In this document: positions 10,133 through 18,714 of the stretch, piece by piece
Layout of the letters: the number at the start of each line of letters is the position of its first letter
How positions within the stretch are numbered: the stretch's first letter is position 1
Source of the DNA: Mycobacterium xenopi
GTDB lineage: Bacteria; Actinomycetota; Actinomycetes; Mycobacteriales; Mycobacteriaceae
Length of the DNA: 64,000 bases
Assembly (NCBI RefSeq): GCF_009936235.1
Contig: NZ_AP022314.1
Location: 2,418,001-2,482,000, forward strand
Direction of reading: 5' to 3'
Translations under genes and position numbers: made by a program
Notes under the pieces: model-generated
The model's database searches: none
What the model was told of the DNA's origin: nothing
The model's input: only the letters and a program-made list of their open reading frames with translations

Positions 10133-10824
10133 TCGCCGCGATCGTCCTCGACATCGAGGGCACCACCAGCCCGACCCGATCGGTGCGAGAAGACCTCTAC
10201 GGCTACACCAAAGCCCACCTTGCCCAATGGCTGGCCGACAACCGCGACGGCCCAGCCGATCCGGTGATCGCGGCCACCCGGGAGCTATCCGGGCGGCTCG
10301 ACGCCGACACCGCCGAAGTCGCCGAAATCCTATGCCGCTGGCTGGATTCGGACATCAAGGCTGAACCGTTGAAGACCGCCCAAGGTCTGATCTGCGCAGA
10401 AGGGTTCCGTCGCGGCGCGCTGCACGCAGAGTTCTTCGATGACGTACCGCCGGCGTTGAAATCCTGGCATGACGGCGGCATCGCGCTCTACGTCTACTCG
10501 TCGGGTTCGACACGCAATCAACAGGATTGGTTCACCTACACCCGCAGCGGCCCGCTGGCCTCGCTGATCGCGGGCTGGTTCGACCTGACCAACGCCGGCA
10601 GCAAACGCGACGTGGCCTCCTACCGCAGGATCGCCGACGCTATCGGGCTGCCCGCGGAGCAGATTCTGCTGCTGTCCGACCACCCCGACGAACTCGACAC
10701 CGCGGCCGCGGCTGGCTGGGCTGTGCTCGGCGTGACCCGGCCCGGCGAGCCGAATGCGCCGCGGCCGCCGCACCGCTGGGTCAGCTCATTCGCCGAGGTC
10801 GACGTCCTGGCGGTGGCCGATTAG
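10129..10824 (+). CDS. mtnC: Enolase-phosphatase E1
   Basis: 231 residues of the HAD superfamily. The nucleophile motif is VLDIEGTTSP at the N-terminus; YSSGSTRNQQ and LLLSDHPDELDTAAAAGW are the second and third HAD motifs, typical of MtnC. It enolises and dephosphorylates the methylthiopentyl-phosphate diketone to acireductone, the substrate of MtnD. It is the last gene of mtnAB-mtnD-mtnC. The kinase MtnK and phosphorylase MtnP are not in the window. Confidence 0.94.
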   Translation: MIAAIVLDIEGTTSPTRSVREDLYGYTKAHLAQWLADNRDGPADPVIAATRELSGRLDADTAEVAEILCRWLDSDIKAEPLKTAQGLICAEGFRRGALHAEFFDDVPPALKSWHDGGIALYVYSSGSTRNQQDWFTYTRSGPLASLIAGWFDLTNAGSKRDVASYRRIADAIGLPAEQILLLSDHPDELDTAAAAGWAVLGVTRPGEPNAPRPPHRWVSSFAEVDVLAVAD

Positions 10825-10926
10825 GCTGCAGTGCAATAGCTGTGTTTCGCTCGACCCGCGAGCCAGACGCTGCCACGCCGGGGTGATTCCGGGCCAACAT
10901 CGCCCTATCCGTTTGCCAGCGAAAAA

Positions 10927-10978
10927 TTGACAACCACCGCTAACCGCTGGCTGAGTCAGCGTAGTGTCTGCCAAAAGA
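10927..10978 (+). promoter_or_regulatory. Candidate promoter/operator region of LAL regulator 2
   Basis: A TTGACA hexamer lies at 10927-10932 and a perfect 11-base palindrome (GCTGAGTCAGC) at 10950-10960, followed by TAGTGT at 10962. The spacing of TTGACA to any good -10 is not canonical, so the exact promoter is uncertain. The palindrome just before the start is a plausible operator. Confidence 0.3.
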
Positions 10979-13653
10979 TGGGGCCCCGGGAGGTTGGGCA
11001 TCCGGTGCAAGCCGCAAGCGGGTCGACGTGGCCGGTAGTGGCCCGCGATGAGGAGTTTCGCCAGGCGTTGGCGGTGCTGCAGGACGCTGACGCGAAGTTC
11101 CGCGGCGTGGTGTTGCTCGGCGATGGCGGGGTCGGCAAATCCACCCTGGCGCGAGCAGTTGCCGATGCCGTCGAGTCGAGCGGGCAGACGGTGCGTTTTG
11201 TGTTGGGCACTCAAACCGGGCGCGCCGTGCCGCTGGGCGCGTTCTCTCGGCTAGTGACCGTCGCAGCGGCACAATCACCCGCCGCGATGCTGGGCGGCGC
11301 ACTGAAAACCTTGGAGACCGATCCCGACCTGGTGCTCGTCGTCGACGACGCCCACCTGCTCGACCCGCTGTCAGCGAGTTTGGTCTACCAGCTCGCGGCC
11401 GGCGGCAGTACGCAGTTGATCGTGACCATTCGCTCTGGTGAACCGGTGCTTGACGCAGTGACAGCGCTGATGAAAGAACGGCTGCTGCTGACCATGCACA
11501 TCGACCCGTTCACCCGTGAGCAAACGGAAGAGCTCGCCCGCCGCGTGCTCGGCGATGCGATCGCGCCCCGACTGCTCGACGAACTACACCGGCGCAGCGG
11601 GGGAAACGTGCTGCTGCTGCGGGGGTTACTGAGCGCGGGACGAGAAACCGGCGTGTTGTTCCACGCCGAGGATGGCTGGCAGTTGCGCGGTCCGTTACAT
11701 CCGGACCGTGAACTCGATGACCTGCTCGAGTTTCGGTTGCGATCTCTTGCCCCCGAGGAATTGGAAGCGGTCGAGATCTTGGCTATCGGCGAACTGCTGG
11801 ACTGGGAGGTCCTGCGCGGACTGTGCAACGCCGATGCGGTGGAACGCCTGGAGCGCAGAGGCATCATCCAGCTGGTGCCCGACGGCCCGGCCGCCGTCGC
11901 GCGGTTGAACCACCCCATCATCGGTGAAGCTGCGATCCGGCTCGCCGGCGTCGTGCGGTCGCACCGGCTCAATAGCATGCTGGCACAAGCGTTTCGAAAG
12001 CATCTTGAGCGCGGAGACCGGCGCTTGAGATTGCCGGATGTGCGCGGCCAGATTCGGCTGGCCCAGTTCATAATCCACAGTGACTTGGAGCCGGACCTCG
12101 ACGCGATCATCTCCGCGGCGGTCAGCGCGGTGACCATGTCCAGCCTGCGCAACGGCGAGGAGCTGGCGCGGTTCGCGGTCGAGCGTGGCGGCGGTCTGCA
12201 GGCTGCGCTCGTCCTCGCGGACGCGTTGAGTTGGCAAGGCCGCGGCGACGAGGCCGAATCGGTGCTGGCCGGTGCTGATCCCGTTGGCGCCGACGAGTTT
12301 TCGACTCTGCAATGGGGTTGTCTGCGTGCGGCTAACCTGTTCTGGGGTTGCGGTCAAGTCGAATCCGCCAAGCAGGTTCTCGTCGAGGTCAAGGATCGCG
12401 TGGAATCCGAGGCGTGTATCGCTTTGGCGAAGGCTCTGGAGGTGTCGTTTGCATTTTTCTTCGGCGATATCACGACAGCGATCGAGACCGGACCGGCCCT
12501 GTGTGCATCGGATGCGCTGCCGCTGGCCAAGGTTTGGGCAGCGGTGGCAACCACATGTGCGCTCGCGGTTGCCGGGCGGCTGGACCAAGTACAGCCCATA
12601 GCGGAGGCGGGCTTGCGGGCGGCCGGCCTCAGCGAATCGGGACCGCAACGGTTCGCCATCGGAGTCGCCGAGGTCATGGCGTCCACGTCTGCCGGTGATT
12701 ACGCTGCTGCCCAACGGGTTTGGGAACGCTACGCCACGATGGCCGGCGGCGTGCCTGAGGCAGATGCGATGGTGGAGGCCATCCACGGACTTGTCTACCT
12801 CGCGCGCGGCGAGCTGCCGTCAGCGTGTGCGGCATTCCACAATTCGCTCTCTGCGTTGTCCGGCGGCTTTTTGTCGGCTTGGATGATGCTGGTGGCGGCA
12901 TGGTCGGCGCAAGCCGAAGGGGCGCGCGGAAACGCTGCTGGGGCTGTCGCCGCGCTGGAACGCTCGCAAGCGGCACACGGACCGCAAGTCGCGGCGTTTA
13001 CACCGGAACTCGAGCTCGCCCGGGCGTGGGAGCGGGCGAGTGTGGGCGAGACGACAGCCGCGGTGACGCATTCGTTGCGTGCCGCCCAAATTGCGCGACG
13101 ATCCCAGATGTACGCGGTCGAGATGCGCGCATTGCATACGGCGGTCCGGTTCGGTGACCGCTCGCAGGCCTCCCGACTGGCTGAGCTGGCCGGCATGCTG
13201 GGCAATCCGTTGTCTGAGGCGATCGCCGCGCACGCCCAGGGGCTGGCCAGCCACGACGGTGAGCTACTTGACACGGCGGCGGATCGGTTCGCCGGCCTGG
13301 GTGCACTGGCATGTGCCGCCGACGCGGCCGCTCAGGCTGCGCGCGAGCATGCGCGCAGCGGACGCCGCGGCAAGGAATTGGAGTCGTCGACGCGGGCTCA
13401 CTGGCTGGCCATCCGGGGCGAGGTCCGAACCCCGGCGGTCAAAGCCGCGGTGCAGCCGCTACCCATCACCGACCGGGAACGTGAAATCGCAGTGATGGTC
13501 GCGGCGGGATTATCCAACCGCCAGATCGCGGACCGGCTTTCGGTGTCGGTGCGCACGGTGGATGGACACCTGTATCGCATCTTCGCCAAACTCGACATCC
13601 AAAGCCGCGAACAGCTTGCCCGGCTGCTCGGCGGCTCCCGATCGGGGACCTGA
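10978..13653 (+). CDS. Large LuxR-type (LAL) ATPase regulator, copy 2
   Basis: About 891 residues from ATG 10978. An in-frame TTG at 10927 would be longer but coincides with the TTGACA element, so I prefer the ATG. Domains in order: STAND ATPase with Walker A (GDGGVGKSTLARA) and Walker B (LVLVVDDAHLLD), a long alpha-helical TPR-like middle, and a C-terminal LuxR HTH (GLSNRQIADRLSVSVRTVDGHL). It is paralogous to the protein at 1453-4080, so the two bracket the cobIJ/cobH/cobG and mtn genes. A role in cobalamin or methionine control is inferred only from position. It is followed by cobN on the same strand after an 80-base gap. Confidence 0.88.
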   Translation: MGPREVGHPVQAASGSTWPVVARDEEFRQALAVLQDADAKFRGVVLLGDGGVGKSTLARAVADAVESSGQTVRFVLGTQTGRAVPLGAFSRLVTVAAAQSPAAMLGGALKTLETDPDLVLVVDDAHLLDPLSASLVYQLAAGGSTQLIVTIRSGEPVLDAVTALMKERLLLTMHIDPFTREQTEELARRVLGDAIAPRLLDELHRRSGGNVLLLRGLLSAGRETGVLFHAEDGWQLRGPLHPDRELDDLLEFRLRSLAPEELEAVEILAIGELLDWEVLRGLCNADAVERLERRGIIQLVPDGPAAVARLNHPIIGEAAIRLAGVVRSHRLNSMLAQAFRKHLERGDRRLRLPDVRGQIRLAQFIIHSDLEPDLDAIISAAVSAVTMSSLRNGEELARFAVERGGGLQAALVLADALSWQGRGDEAESVLAGADPVGADEFSTLQWGCLRAANLFWGCGQVESAKQVLVEVKDRVESEACIALAKALEVSFAFFFGDITTAIETGPALCASDALPLAKVWAAVATTCALAVAGRLDQVQPIAEAGLRAAGLSESGPQRFAIGVAEVMASTSAGDYAAAQRVWERYATMAGGVPEADAMVEAIHGLVYLARGELPSACAAFHNSLSALSGGFLSAWMMLVAAWSAQAEGARGNAAGAVAALERSQAAHGPQVAAFTPELELARAWERASVGETTAAVTHSLRAAQIARRSQMYAVEMRALHTAVRFGDRSQASRLAELAGMLGNPLSEAIAAHAQGLASHDGELLDTAADRFAGLGALACAADAAAQAAREHARSGRRGKELESSTRAHWLAIRGEVRTPAVKAAVQPLPITDREREIAVMVAAGLSNRQIADRLSVSVRTVDGHLYRIFAKLDIQSREQLARLLGGSRSGT

Positions 13654-13690
13654 GCCGCGTAGTCGTCTACGTGCACCCTGCGCCACCCGA

Positions 13691-13707
13691 CCTCGAGAAC
13701 CTCGAGG
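13691..13707 (+). repeat. Short perfect hairpin between LAL regulator 2 and cobN
   Basis: CCTCGAG, a 3-base loop AAC, then CTCGAGG: a 7-bp perfect inverted repeat 27 bases before the cobN start. No T-run follows, so it is not a classical terminator. It could be an operator or a weak mRNA hairpin. Confidence 0.35.
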
Positions 13708-13733
13708 GTTCGCCGTTGCGGTACGAATGACGG

Positions 13734-16700
13734 GTGCCCGATCCGACCGTGTTGTTGTTGTCGACGTCCGACACCGACCTGATCACCGCGCGCGCCAGCG
13801 GCGCGAACTACCGGTGGGCCAACCCGGCACGGCTGGTTGACGGCGAGCTGCCGGGGTTGTTGCGGGGCGTCGATGTCGCGGTGGTCCGCATCCTCGGCGG
13901 CTACCGGGCTTGGCAGGACGGCATCGACACCGTGCTGGCCAGCGGGGTTCCCACCATTCTGGTCAGCGGAGAACAGTCGCCGGACGCCGACCTGACCGAG
14001 CGCTCAACGGTGCCGGCAGGCATCGCGGTGCAGACCCACATCTATTTGGCCCACGGCGGGGTGCCCAACCTACGGCAACTGCACGCGTTCCTGTCCGACA
14101 CGCTGCTGATGACCGGTTTCGGCTTCGGTCCGCCGGTGAGCACACCGATGTGGGGTGTGCTGGAGCGCACGGCTGCCGACGTCGACGGCCCGGTTATCGC
14201 CGTGCTGTACTACCGGGCCCAGCACCTTGCCGGCAACACCGCCTACATCGAAGCGCTCTGTGACGCGCTCGAAGCCGCCGGTGGCCGGCCGCTGCCGGTG
14301 TACTGCGCGTCGCTGCGCACCGCAGAACCCGACATGCTCGAAACGCTGGCCCAAGCCGACGCAATGGTGGTCACCGTATTGGCTGCCGGCGGGGTCACAC
14401 CGGCCACGGCCGCGGCCGGTGGCGACGATTCCTGGAACGTCGAACACCTTGCCGCCCTGGATATGCCGATCCTGCAGGGGTTGTGTCTGACCAGCTCGCG
14501 AAAACAGTGGCAGGACAACGACGACGGGCTCAGTCCGCTCGACGTGGCCAGCCAGGTCGCGGTCCCCGAATTCGACGGACGCATCATCACGGTTCCGTTT
14601 TCGTTCAAGGAGATCGACGACGAAGGGCTGATTTCCTATGTCCCCGATCCCGAACGCTGCGCGCGGGTCGCCGGCTTGGCGGTGCGGCACGCCCAGCTGC
14701 GCCGGACCGCCAACGCCGACAAGCGAGTGGCCGTGGTGTTCTCCGCCTACCCAACCAAACACGCGCGGATCGGCAACGCCGTCGGCTTGGACACCCCGGC
14801 CAGTGCCGTCAAGTTGCTGCGCGCGATGCGTGAGCATGGCTACCGGATCGGTGAGATTCCCGGCGTCGACGCAGACGACGGGGACGCGCTGGTGCACGCG
14901 CTGATCGAACGCGGCGGCCAGGATCCGGACTGGCTTACTGAGGGACAGCTGGCTGGCAATCCAATCCGGGTGTCCGCCAAGGATTATCGCGCCTGGTTTG
15001 CCACGTTGCCTGCCGAGTTCGCCGACGCGGTCCAAAAACACTGGGGCCCGCCGCCGGGGGAGCTGTTCGTCGATCGAAGCCGCGATCCGGACGGCGAGAT
15101 CGTCATTGCCGCAATGCAGGCGGGCAACGTGGTGCTCATGATCCAGCCGCCACGGGGATTCGGCGACAACCCCGTCGCGATCTACCATGACCCGGACCTG
15201 CCGCCCAGCCATCACTATCTGGCCACCTACCACTGGCTGGACACCGGTTTCGGGGCTCACGCCGTGGTGCATCTGGGCAAGCACGGCAACCTGGAGTGGC
15301 TGCCCGGTAAGACGCTGGGCCTGTCGGCGGCCTGCGCAGCCGACGCCGCGCTGGGCAACCTGCCGCTGGTGTACCCGTTTTTAGTCAACGACCCCGGTGA
15401 AGGCACCCAGGCGAAACGACGTGCGCACGCCGTGCTCGTCGACCATCTCATCCCGCCGATGGCTCGTGCCGAAACCTACGGCGACATCGCTCGGCTCGAA
15501 CAACTGCTCGACGAGCACGCTGCCGTCGCCGCGCTGGACCCCGACAAGCTGCCCGCGATCCGCCAGCAGATCTGGACACTGATCCGAGCCGCCAAGATGG
15601 ACCACGACCTGGGTCTGACCGAACGCCCGGAAGACGACTCGTTCGACGAGATGCTGCTGCACGTCGACGGATGGCTGTGCGAGATCAAGGATGTGCAGAT
15701 TCGCGACGGCCTGCACATCCTGGGTGACAAGCCGACCGGAGAAGCCGAACTGAACCTGGTGTTGGCGATCCTGCGATCTCGTCAACTCTTCGGCGGTCAG
15801 ATGTCGGTGCCCGGCCTGCGCCAAGCGCTGGGACTGGCCGAGGACGGCACCGATGAGCGCACCTGCGTCGACGCAGCCGAAACCCAAGCTCGCGAATTGG
15901 TAGCAGCGTTGCAGGACACCGGCTGGGATCCCGACGCGGCCGACCGGCTGACCGACAACCCTGATGTGGCGACGGTGCTGCGCTTCGCCGCCACCGAGGT
16001 GGTGCCCCGGATTGCCGGGACCGCTGACGAAATCGACCAGGTGCTCAAGGCATTGGACGGCCGATTCATCGCCGCAGGGCCCTCTGGCTCGCCGCTGCGC
16101 GGTCTGGTGAACGTGCTACCCACCGGGCGCAATTTCTACTCCGTCGACCCCAAGGCGGTGCCGTCCCGGTTGGCGTGGGACACCGGTGTAGCGCTTGCTG
16201 ATTCGCTGCTGGCGCGCTATCGCGACGACTACGGGTGCTGGCCTCGCTCGGTTGGCATTTCAGTGTGGGGCACCTCGGCGATGCGCACCGCCGGCGACGA
16301 TATCGCGGAAGTTCTTGCGCTGCTCGGGGTCCGGCCGGTGTGGGACGACGCGTCGCGGCGAGTCGTGAATCTAGAGCCAATCCCGTTGACGGAACTGGGC
16401 CGCCCTCGCATCGACGTGACCGTGCGCATTTCCGGCTTCTTCCGAGACGCGTTCCCGCACGTGGTGACCATGCTCGACGACGCGGTACGGCTGGTCGCCG
16501 ACCTCGACGAACCCTTCGAGCACAACTACGTCCGGGCCCACGCACAGGCCGACCTTGCCCAGCATGGCGATAAACGTCGTTCCACCACAAGGGTTTTCGG
16601 TTCGAAGCCGGGCACGTATGGGGCAGGGCTGTTGCAGCTGATCGACAGCCGCAACTGGCGCGACGACGCCGACCTGGCCCAGGTGTACACGGCGTGGGGC

Positions 16701-17303
16701 GGATACGCCTACGGGCGCGACCTGGATGGCCGACCTGCGACCGACGACATGACCCGCCAATACCGGCGCATCGCGGTCGCCGCCAAGAACACCGACACCC
16801 GCGAGCATGACATCGCCGACTCCGACGACTACTTCCAGTACCACGGCGGCATGGTGGCCACCGTGCGCGCGCTGACCGGACGGGCGCCGGCGGCCTACAT
16901 CGGCGACAACACCCGCACCGACGCGATCCGGACCCGCACGTTGTCGGAAGAAACCACCCGCGTCTTTCGCGCCCGCGTCGTCAACCCGCGCTGGATGACC
17001 GCGATGCGCCGGCACGGCTATAAGGGCGCTTTCGAGATGGCCGCGACGGTGGACTACCTGTTTGGCTACGACGCCACGGCGGGCGTAATGGCCGACTGGA
17101 TGTATGAGCAGCTCACCGAGCGCTACGTGCTCGACGCCGAAAACCGCAAATTCATGGCGGAGTCAAACCCGTGGGCGCTGCACGGGATGGCTGAGCGGCT
17201 GCTGGAGGCGGTCAGCCGTGGAATGTGGGCCGAGCCGCAACCGGCCACGGTTGACGGATTGCGGCAGGTGCTGCTGGAAACCGAGGGTGATTTGGAAGGG
17301 TAG
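13734..17303 (+). CDS. cobN: Cobaltochelatase large subunit
   Basis: 1189 residues, full length for mycobacterial CobN (~1194). The magnesium/cobalt chelatase H-subunit signature HLGKHGNLEWLPGKTLGLS lies near residue 515; GGMVATVRALTGRAP and MADWMYEQLTERYVLD mark the C-terminal part. It inserts cobalt into hydrogenobyrinate a,c-diamide with CobS/CobT or ChlI/ChlD-type partners that are not in this window. The start is GTG 13734. The gene is separated by three bases from the Rv2061c homologue, so both are likely co-transcribed, as in M. tuberculosis. Confidence 0.95.
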   Translation: MPDPTVLLLSTSDTDLITARASGANYRWANPARLVDGELPGLLRGVDVAVVRILGGYRAWQDGIDTVLASGVPTILVSGEQSPDADLTERSTVPAGIAVQTHIYLAHGGVPNLRQLHAFLSDTLLMTGFGFGPPVSTPMWGVLERTAADVDGPVIAVLYYRAQHLAGNTAYIEALCDALEAAGGRPLPVYCASLRTAEPDMLETLAQADAMVVTVLAAGGVTPATAAAGGDDSWNVEHLAALDMPILQGLCLTSSRKQWQDNDDGLSPLDVASQVAVPEFDGRIITVPFSFKEIDDEGLISYVPDPERCARVAGLAVRHAQLRRTANADKRVAVVFSAYPTKHARIGNAVGLDTPASAVKLLRAMREHGYRIGEIPGVDADDGDALVHALIERGGQDPDWLTEGQLAGNPIRVSAKDYRAWFATLPAEFADAVQKHWGPPPGELFVDRSRDPDGEIVIAAMQAGNVVLMIQPPRGFGDNPVAIYHDPDLPPSHHYLATYHWLDTGFGAHAVVHLGKHGNLEWLPGKTLGLSAACAADAALGNLPLVYPFLVNDPGEGTQAKRRAHAVLVDHLIPPMARAETYGDIARLEQLLDEHAAVAALDPDKLPAIRQQIWTLIRAAKMDHDLGLTERPEDDSFDEMLLHVDGWLCEIKDVQIRDGLHILGDKPTGEAELNLVLAILRSRQLFGGQMSVPGLRQALGLAEDGTDERTCVDAAETQARELVAALQDTGWDPDAADRLTDNPDVATVLRFAATEVVPRIAGTADEIDQVLKALDGRFIAAGPSGSPLRGLVNVLPTGRNFYSVDPKAVPSRLAWDTGVALADSLLARYRDDYGCWPRSVGISVWGTSAMRTAGDDIAEVLALLGVRPVWDDASRRVVNLEPIPLTELGRPRIDVTVRISGFFRDAFPHVVTMLDDAVRLVADLDEPFEHNYVRAHAQADLAQHGDKRRSTTRVFGSKPGTYGAGLLQLIDSRNWRDDADLAQVYTAWGGYAYGRDLDGRPATDDMTRQYRRIAVAAKNTDTREHDIADSDDYFQYHGGMVATVRALTGRAPAAYIGDNTRTDAIRTRTLSEETTRVFRARVVNPRWMTAMRRHGYKGAFEMAATVDYLFGYDATAGVMADWMYEQLTERYVLDAENRKFMAESNPWALHGMAERLLEAVSRGMWAEPQPATVDGLRQVLLETEGDLEG

Positions 17304-17306
17304 GTT

Positions 17307-17690
17307 ATGCACCCCACTTTTGCCGACGTCGCGAAATCCCGCTACATCCTGCTGACCACCTTCACCAAGGACGGTCGGCCGAAACCGACACCGATCTGGG
17401 CGGCCCCAGACGGCGACCGGCTGCTGGTCATCACGGAGGAGAAATCCTGGAAAATCAAGCGCATTCGCAACAGCCCGCGGGTCACCCTCGCGGCATGCGA
17501 TCTGCGTGGCCACCCGAAAAGTGAGGCCATCGAGGCGACAGCGACCATCCTGGACAAGTCGCACAACGCCGCGGTCTACGACGCGATCGGCAAGCGGTAC
17601 GGCATCGTCGGCCGAGTGTTCAACTTCTTTTCCAAGTTGCGCGGCGGGATGGAAACCAATGTCGGGCTCGAGCTTCGCCCGGCCGGCTAA
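17307..17690 (+). CDS. PPOX-class F420-dependent enzyme (Rv2061c-like)
   Basis: 127 residues with the split beta-barrel flavin/F420 fold. N-terminal features are SRYILLTTFTKDGRPKPTPIW, then KSWKIKRIRNSPRVTLAACD. The family uses F420 or FMN for reductase reactions on mostly unknown substrates. It begins three bases after cobN, the same arrangement as Rv2062c-Rv2061c. The stop overlaps the convergent dienelactone hydrolase gene by four bases. There is no sign that it acts in corrin synthesis. Confidence 0.85.
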   Translation: MHPTFADVAKSRYILLTTFTKDGRPKPTPIWAAPDGDRLLVITEEKSWKIKRIRNSPRVTLAACDLRGHPKSEAIEATATILDKSHNAAVYDAIGKRYGIVGRVFNFFSKLRGGMETNVGLELRPAG

Positions 17691-18382
17691 CTGCGCAGAT
17701 ATCGGCCGAAGAACGCGAACACCCGGGCCCAGGCATCTTCGCTGGCGGCTTCGTTGTAGCCGAATCCGGTGATGCGCAACAGCGGCTGGGCGGGCAGTTT
17801 GTTGGCGAAACTGTGGCCGGCGCGGGGGTAAACCTTGACGTCGTTGGGAATGCCCTTGTGCTCCAAAACCCGGTGCAGGCGATTGGGCGCGCCGATACCC
17901 AGCGGGTCACGGCCGCCGAAGCTGGCCACGATCGGGCATGCGCCGTCCAGGGTTTCGCTGAGGTGACGGGGCAGCGGCGTGCCGTAGAACGGTGCGGAGG
18001 CGCCGAATCCCTTGGGCGCCATCACTAACGCGAACTGCCCACCCATGCAAAAGCCGGCGATTCCTATCCGCCCGGAGCATTGCGGCAGCGACTGCAGGTA
18101 GTTGCGGGCGGCCAAGATGTCGTCGACCGCGGCGCCCTGCTTGCTGAACAGGTCACGAAATACCCGCATGACGCAGCGCGCCCTGCCGCCGCGCGCGAAC
18201 AGGTTCGGCGTGATCGCCACGTATCCCGCCGCGGCGATGTGATCGGAGATTCGTTGCTTGTCCGGCTCGTAGCCAATCGCATCGTGGATCACCACTACGC
18301 CCGGCCATGGGCCTTGCCCGTCGGGAACATCTAGCAGCGCATCGATCGGACCGGCCGGGGTGTCAATCTCGATGGTGGTCAT
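17687..18382 (-). CDS. Dienelactone hydrolase family protein (Rv2054-like)
   Basis: 231 residues, alpha/beta hydrolase. The nucleophile elbow is IGIAGFCMGGQFAL (Cys as in dienelactone hydrolases), followed by SFGGRDPLGIGA (acid) and YPRAGHSFANKL (His), completing a Cys-Asp-His triad. The N-terminus MTTIEIDTPAGPIDALLDVP is typical. The physiological substrate is unknown. It is convergent with the F420 enzyme and divergent from lnt. Several genes that separate it from lnt in M. tuberculosis (Rv2053c, Rv2052c) are absent here. Confidence 0.9.
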   Translation of the reverse strand: MTTIEIDTPAGPIDALLDVPDGQGPWPGVVVIHDAIGYEPDKQRISDHIAAAGYVAITPNLFARGGRARCVMRVFRDLFSKQGAAVDDILAARNYLQSLPQCSGRIGIAGFCMGGQFALVMAPKGFGASAPFYGTPLPRHLSETLDGACPIVASFGGRDPLGIGAPNRLHRVLEHKGIPNDVKVYPRAGHSFANKLPAQPLLRITGFGYNEAASEDAWARVFAFFGRYLRS

Positions 18383-18462
18383 GACGCTTATCTAACTGCA
18401 GCCGCCGCGGCGTCTGCGGAGGCACCCGGCCCAATCGGTTCGCGCTGTTAGCATCGCAAGGC

Positions 18463-18714
18463 GTGCCCCCCGCGCTCGGTTGCGACGCCCCGGTGACGGG
18501 TCTGGACCCGTGGGCCGCGGTGCGCGCGACCGCCGCTCGTCGCACACCGGGCAGCGCGGGGTCGACCCGGGCGGTGTTTGCGCCGGGGAACCCCGTGCGG
18601 CGCTGGTCGACCGACCCTCCATCGAGCACCCCCTCGCTACCGGGGCTGGGTCCGGCCGCCACCGGGGCCCGCCGTGGGCTAACCGTTGCCTGGGGTGCGG
18701 TCAGCTATGGCTAG
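18463..18714 (+). CDS. Possible small protein overlapping the lnt start
   Basis: An 83-residue open frame beginning with GTG, in the 324-base space between the dienelactone hydrolase start and lnt. Its TAG stop overlaps the lnt ATG by eight bases, which would fit coupling. Third codon positions are mostly G or C, as in real genes here. It is rich in Pro, Ala, Gly and Arg, has no motif I recognise, and open frames of this size are common by chance at this GC. The rest of the gap holds nothing recognisable. Confidence 0.25.
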   Translation: MPPALGCDAPVTGLDPWAAVRATAARRTPGSAGSTRAVFAPGNPVRRWSTDPPSSTPSLPGLGPAATGARRGLTVAWGAVSYG

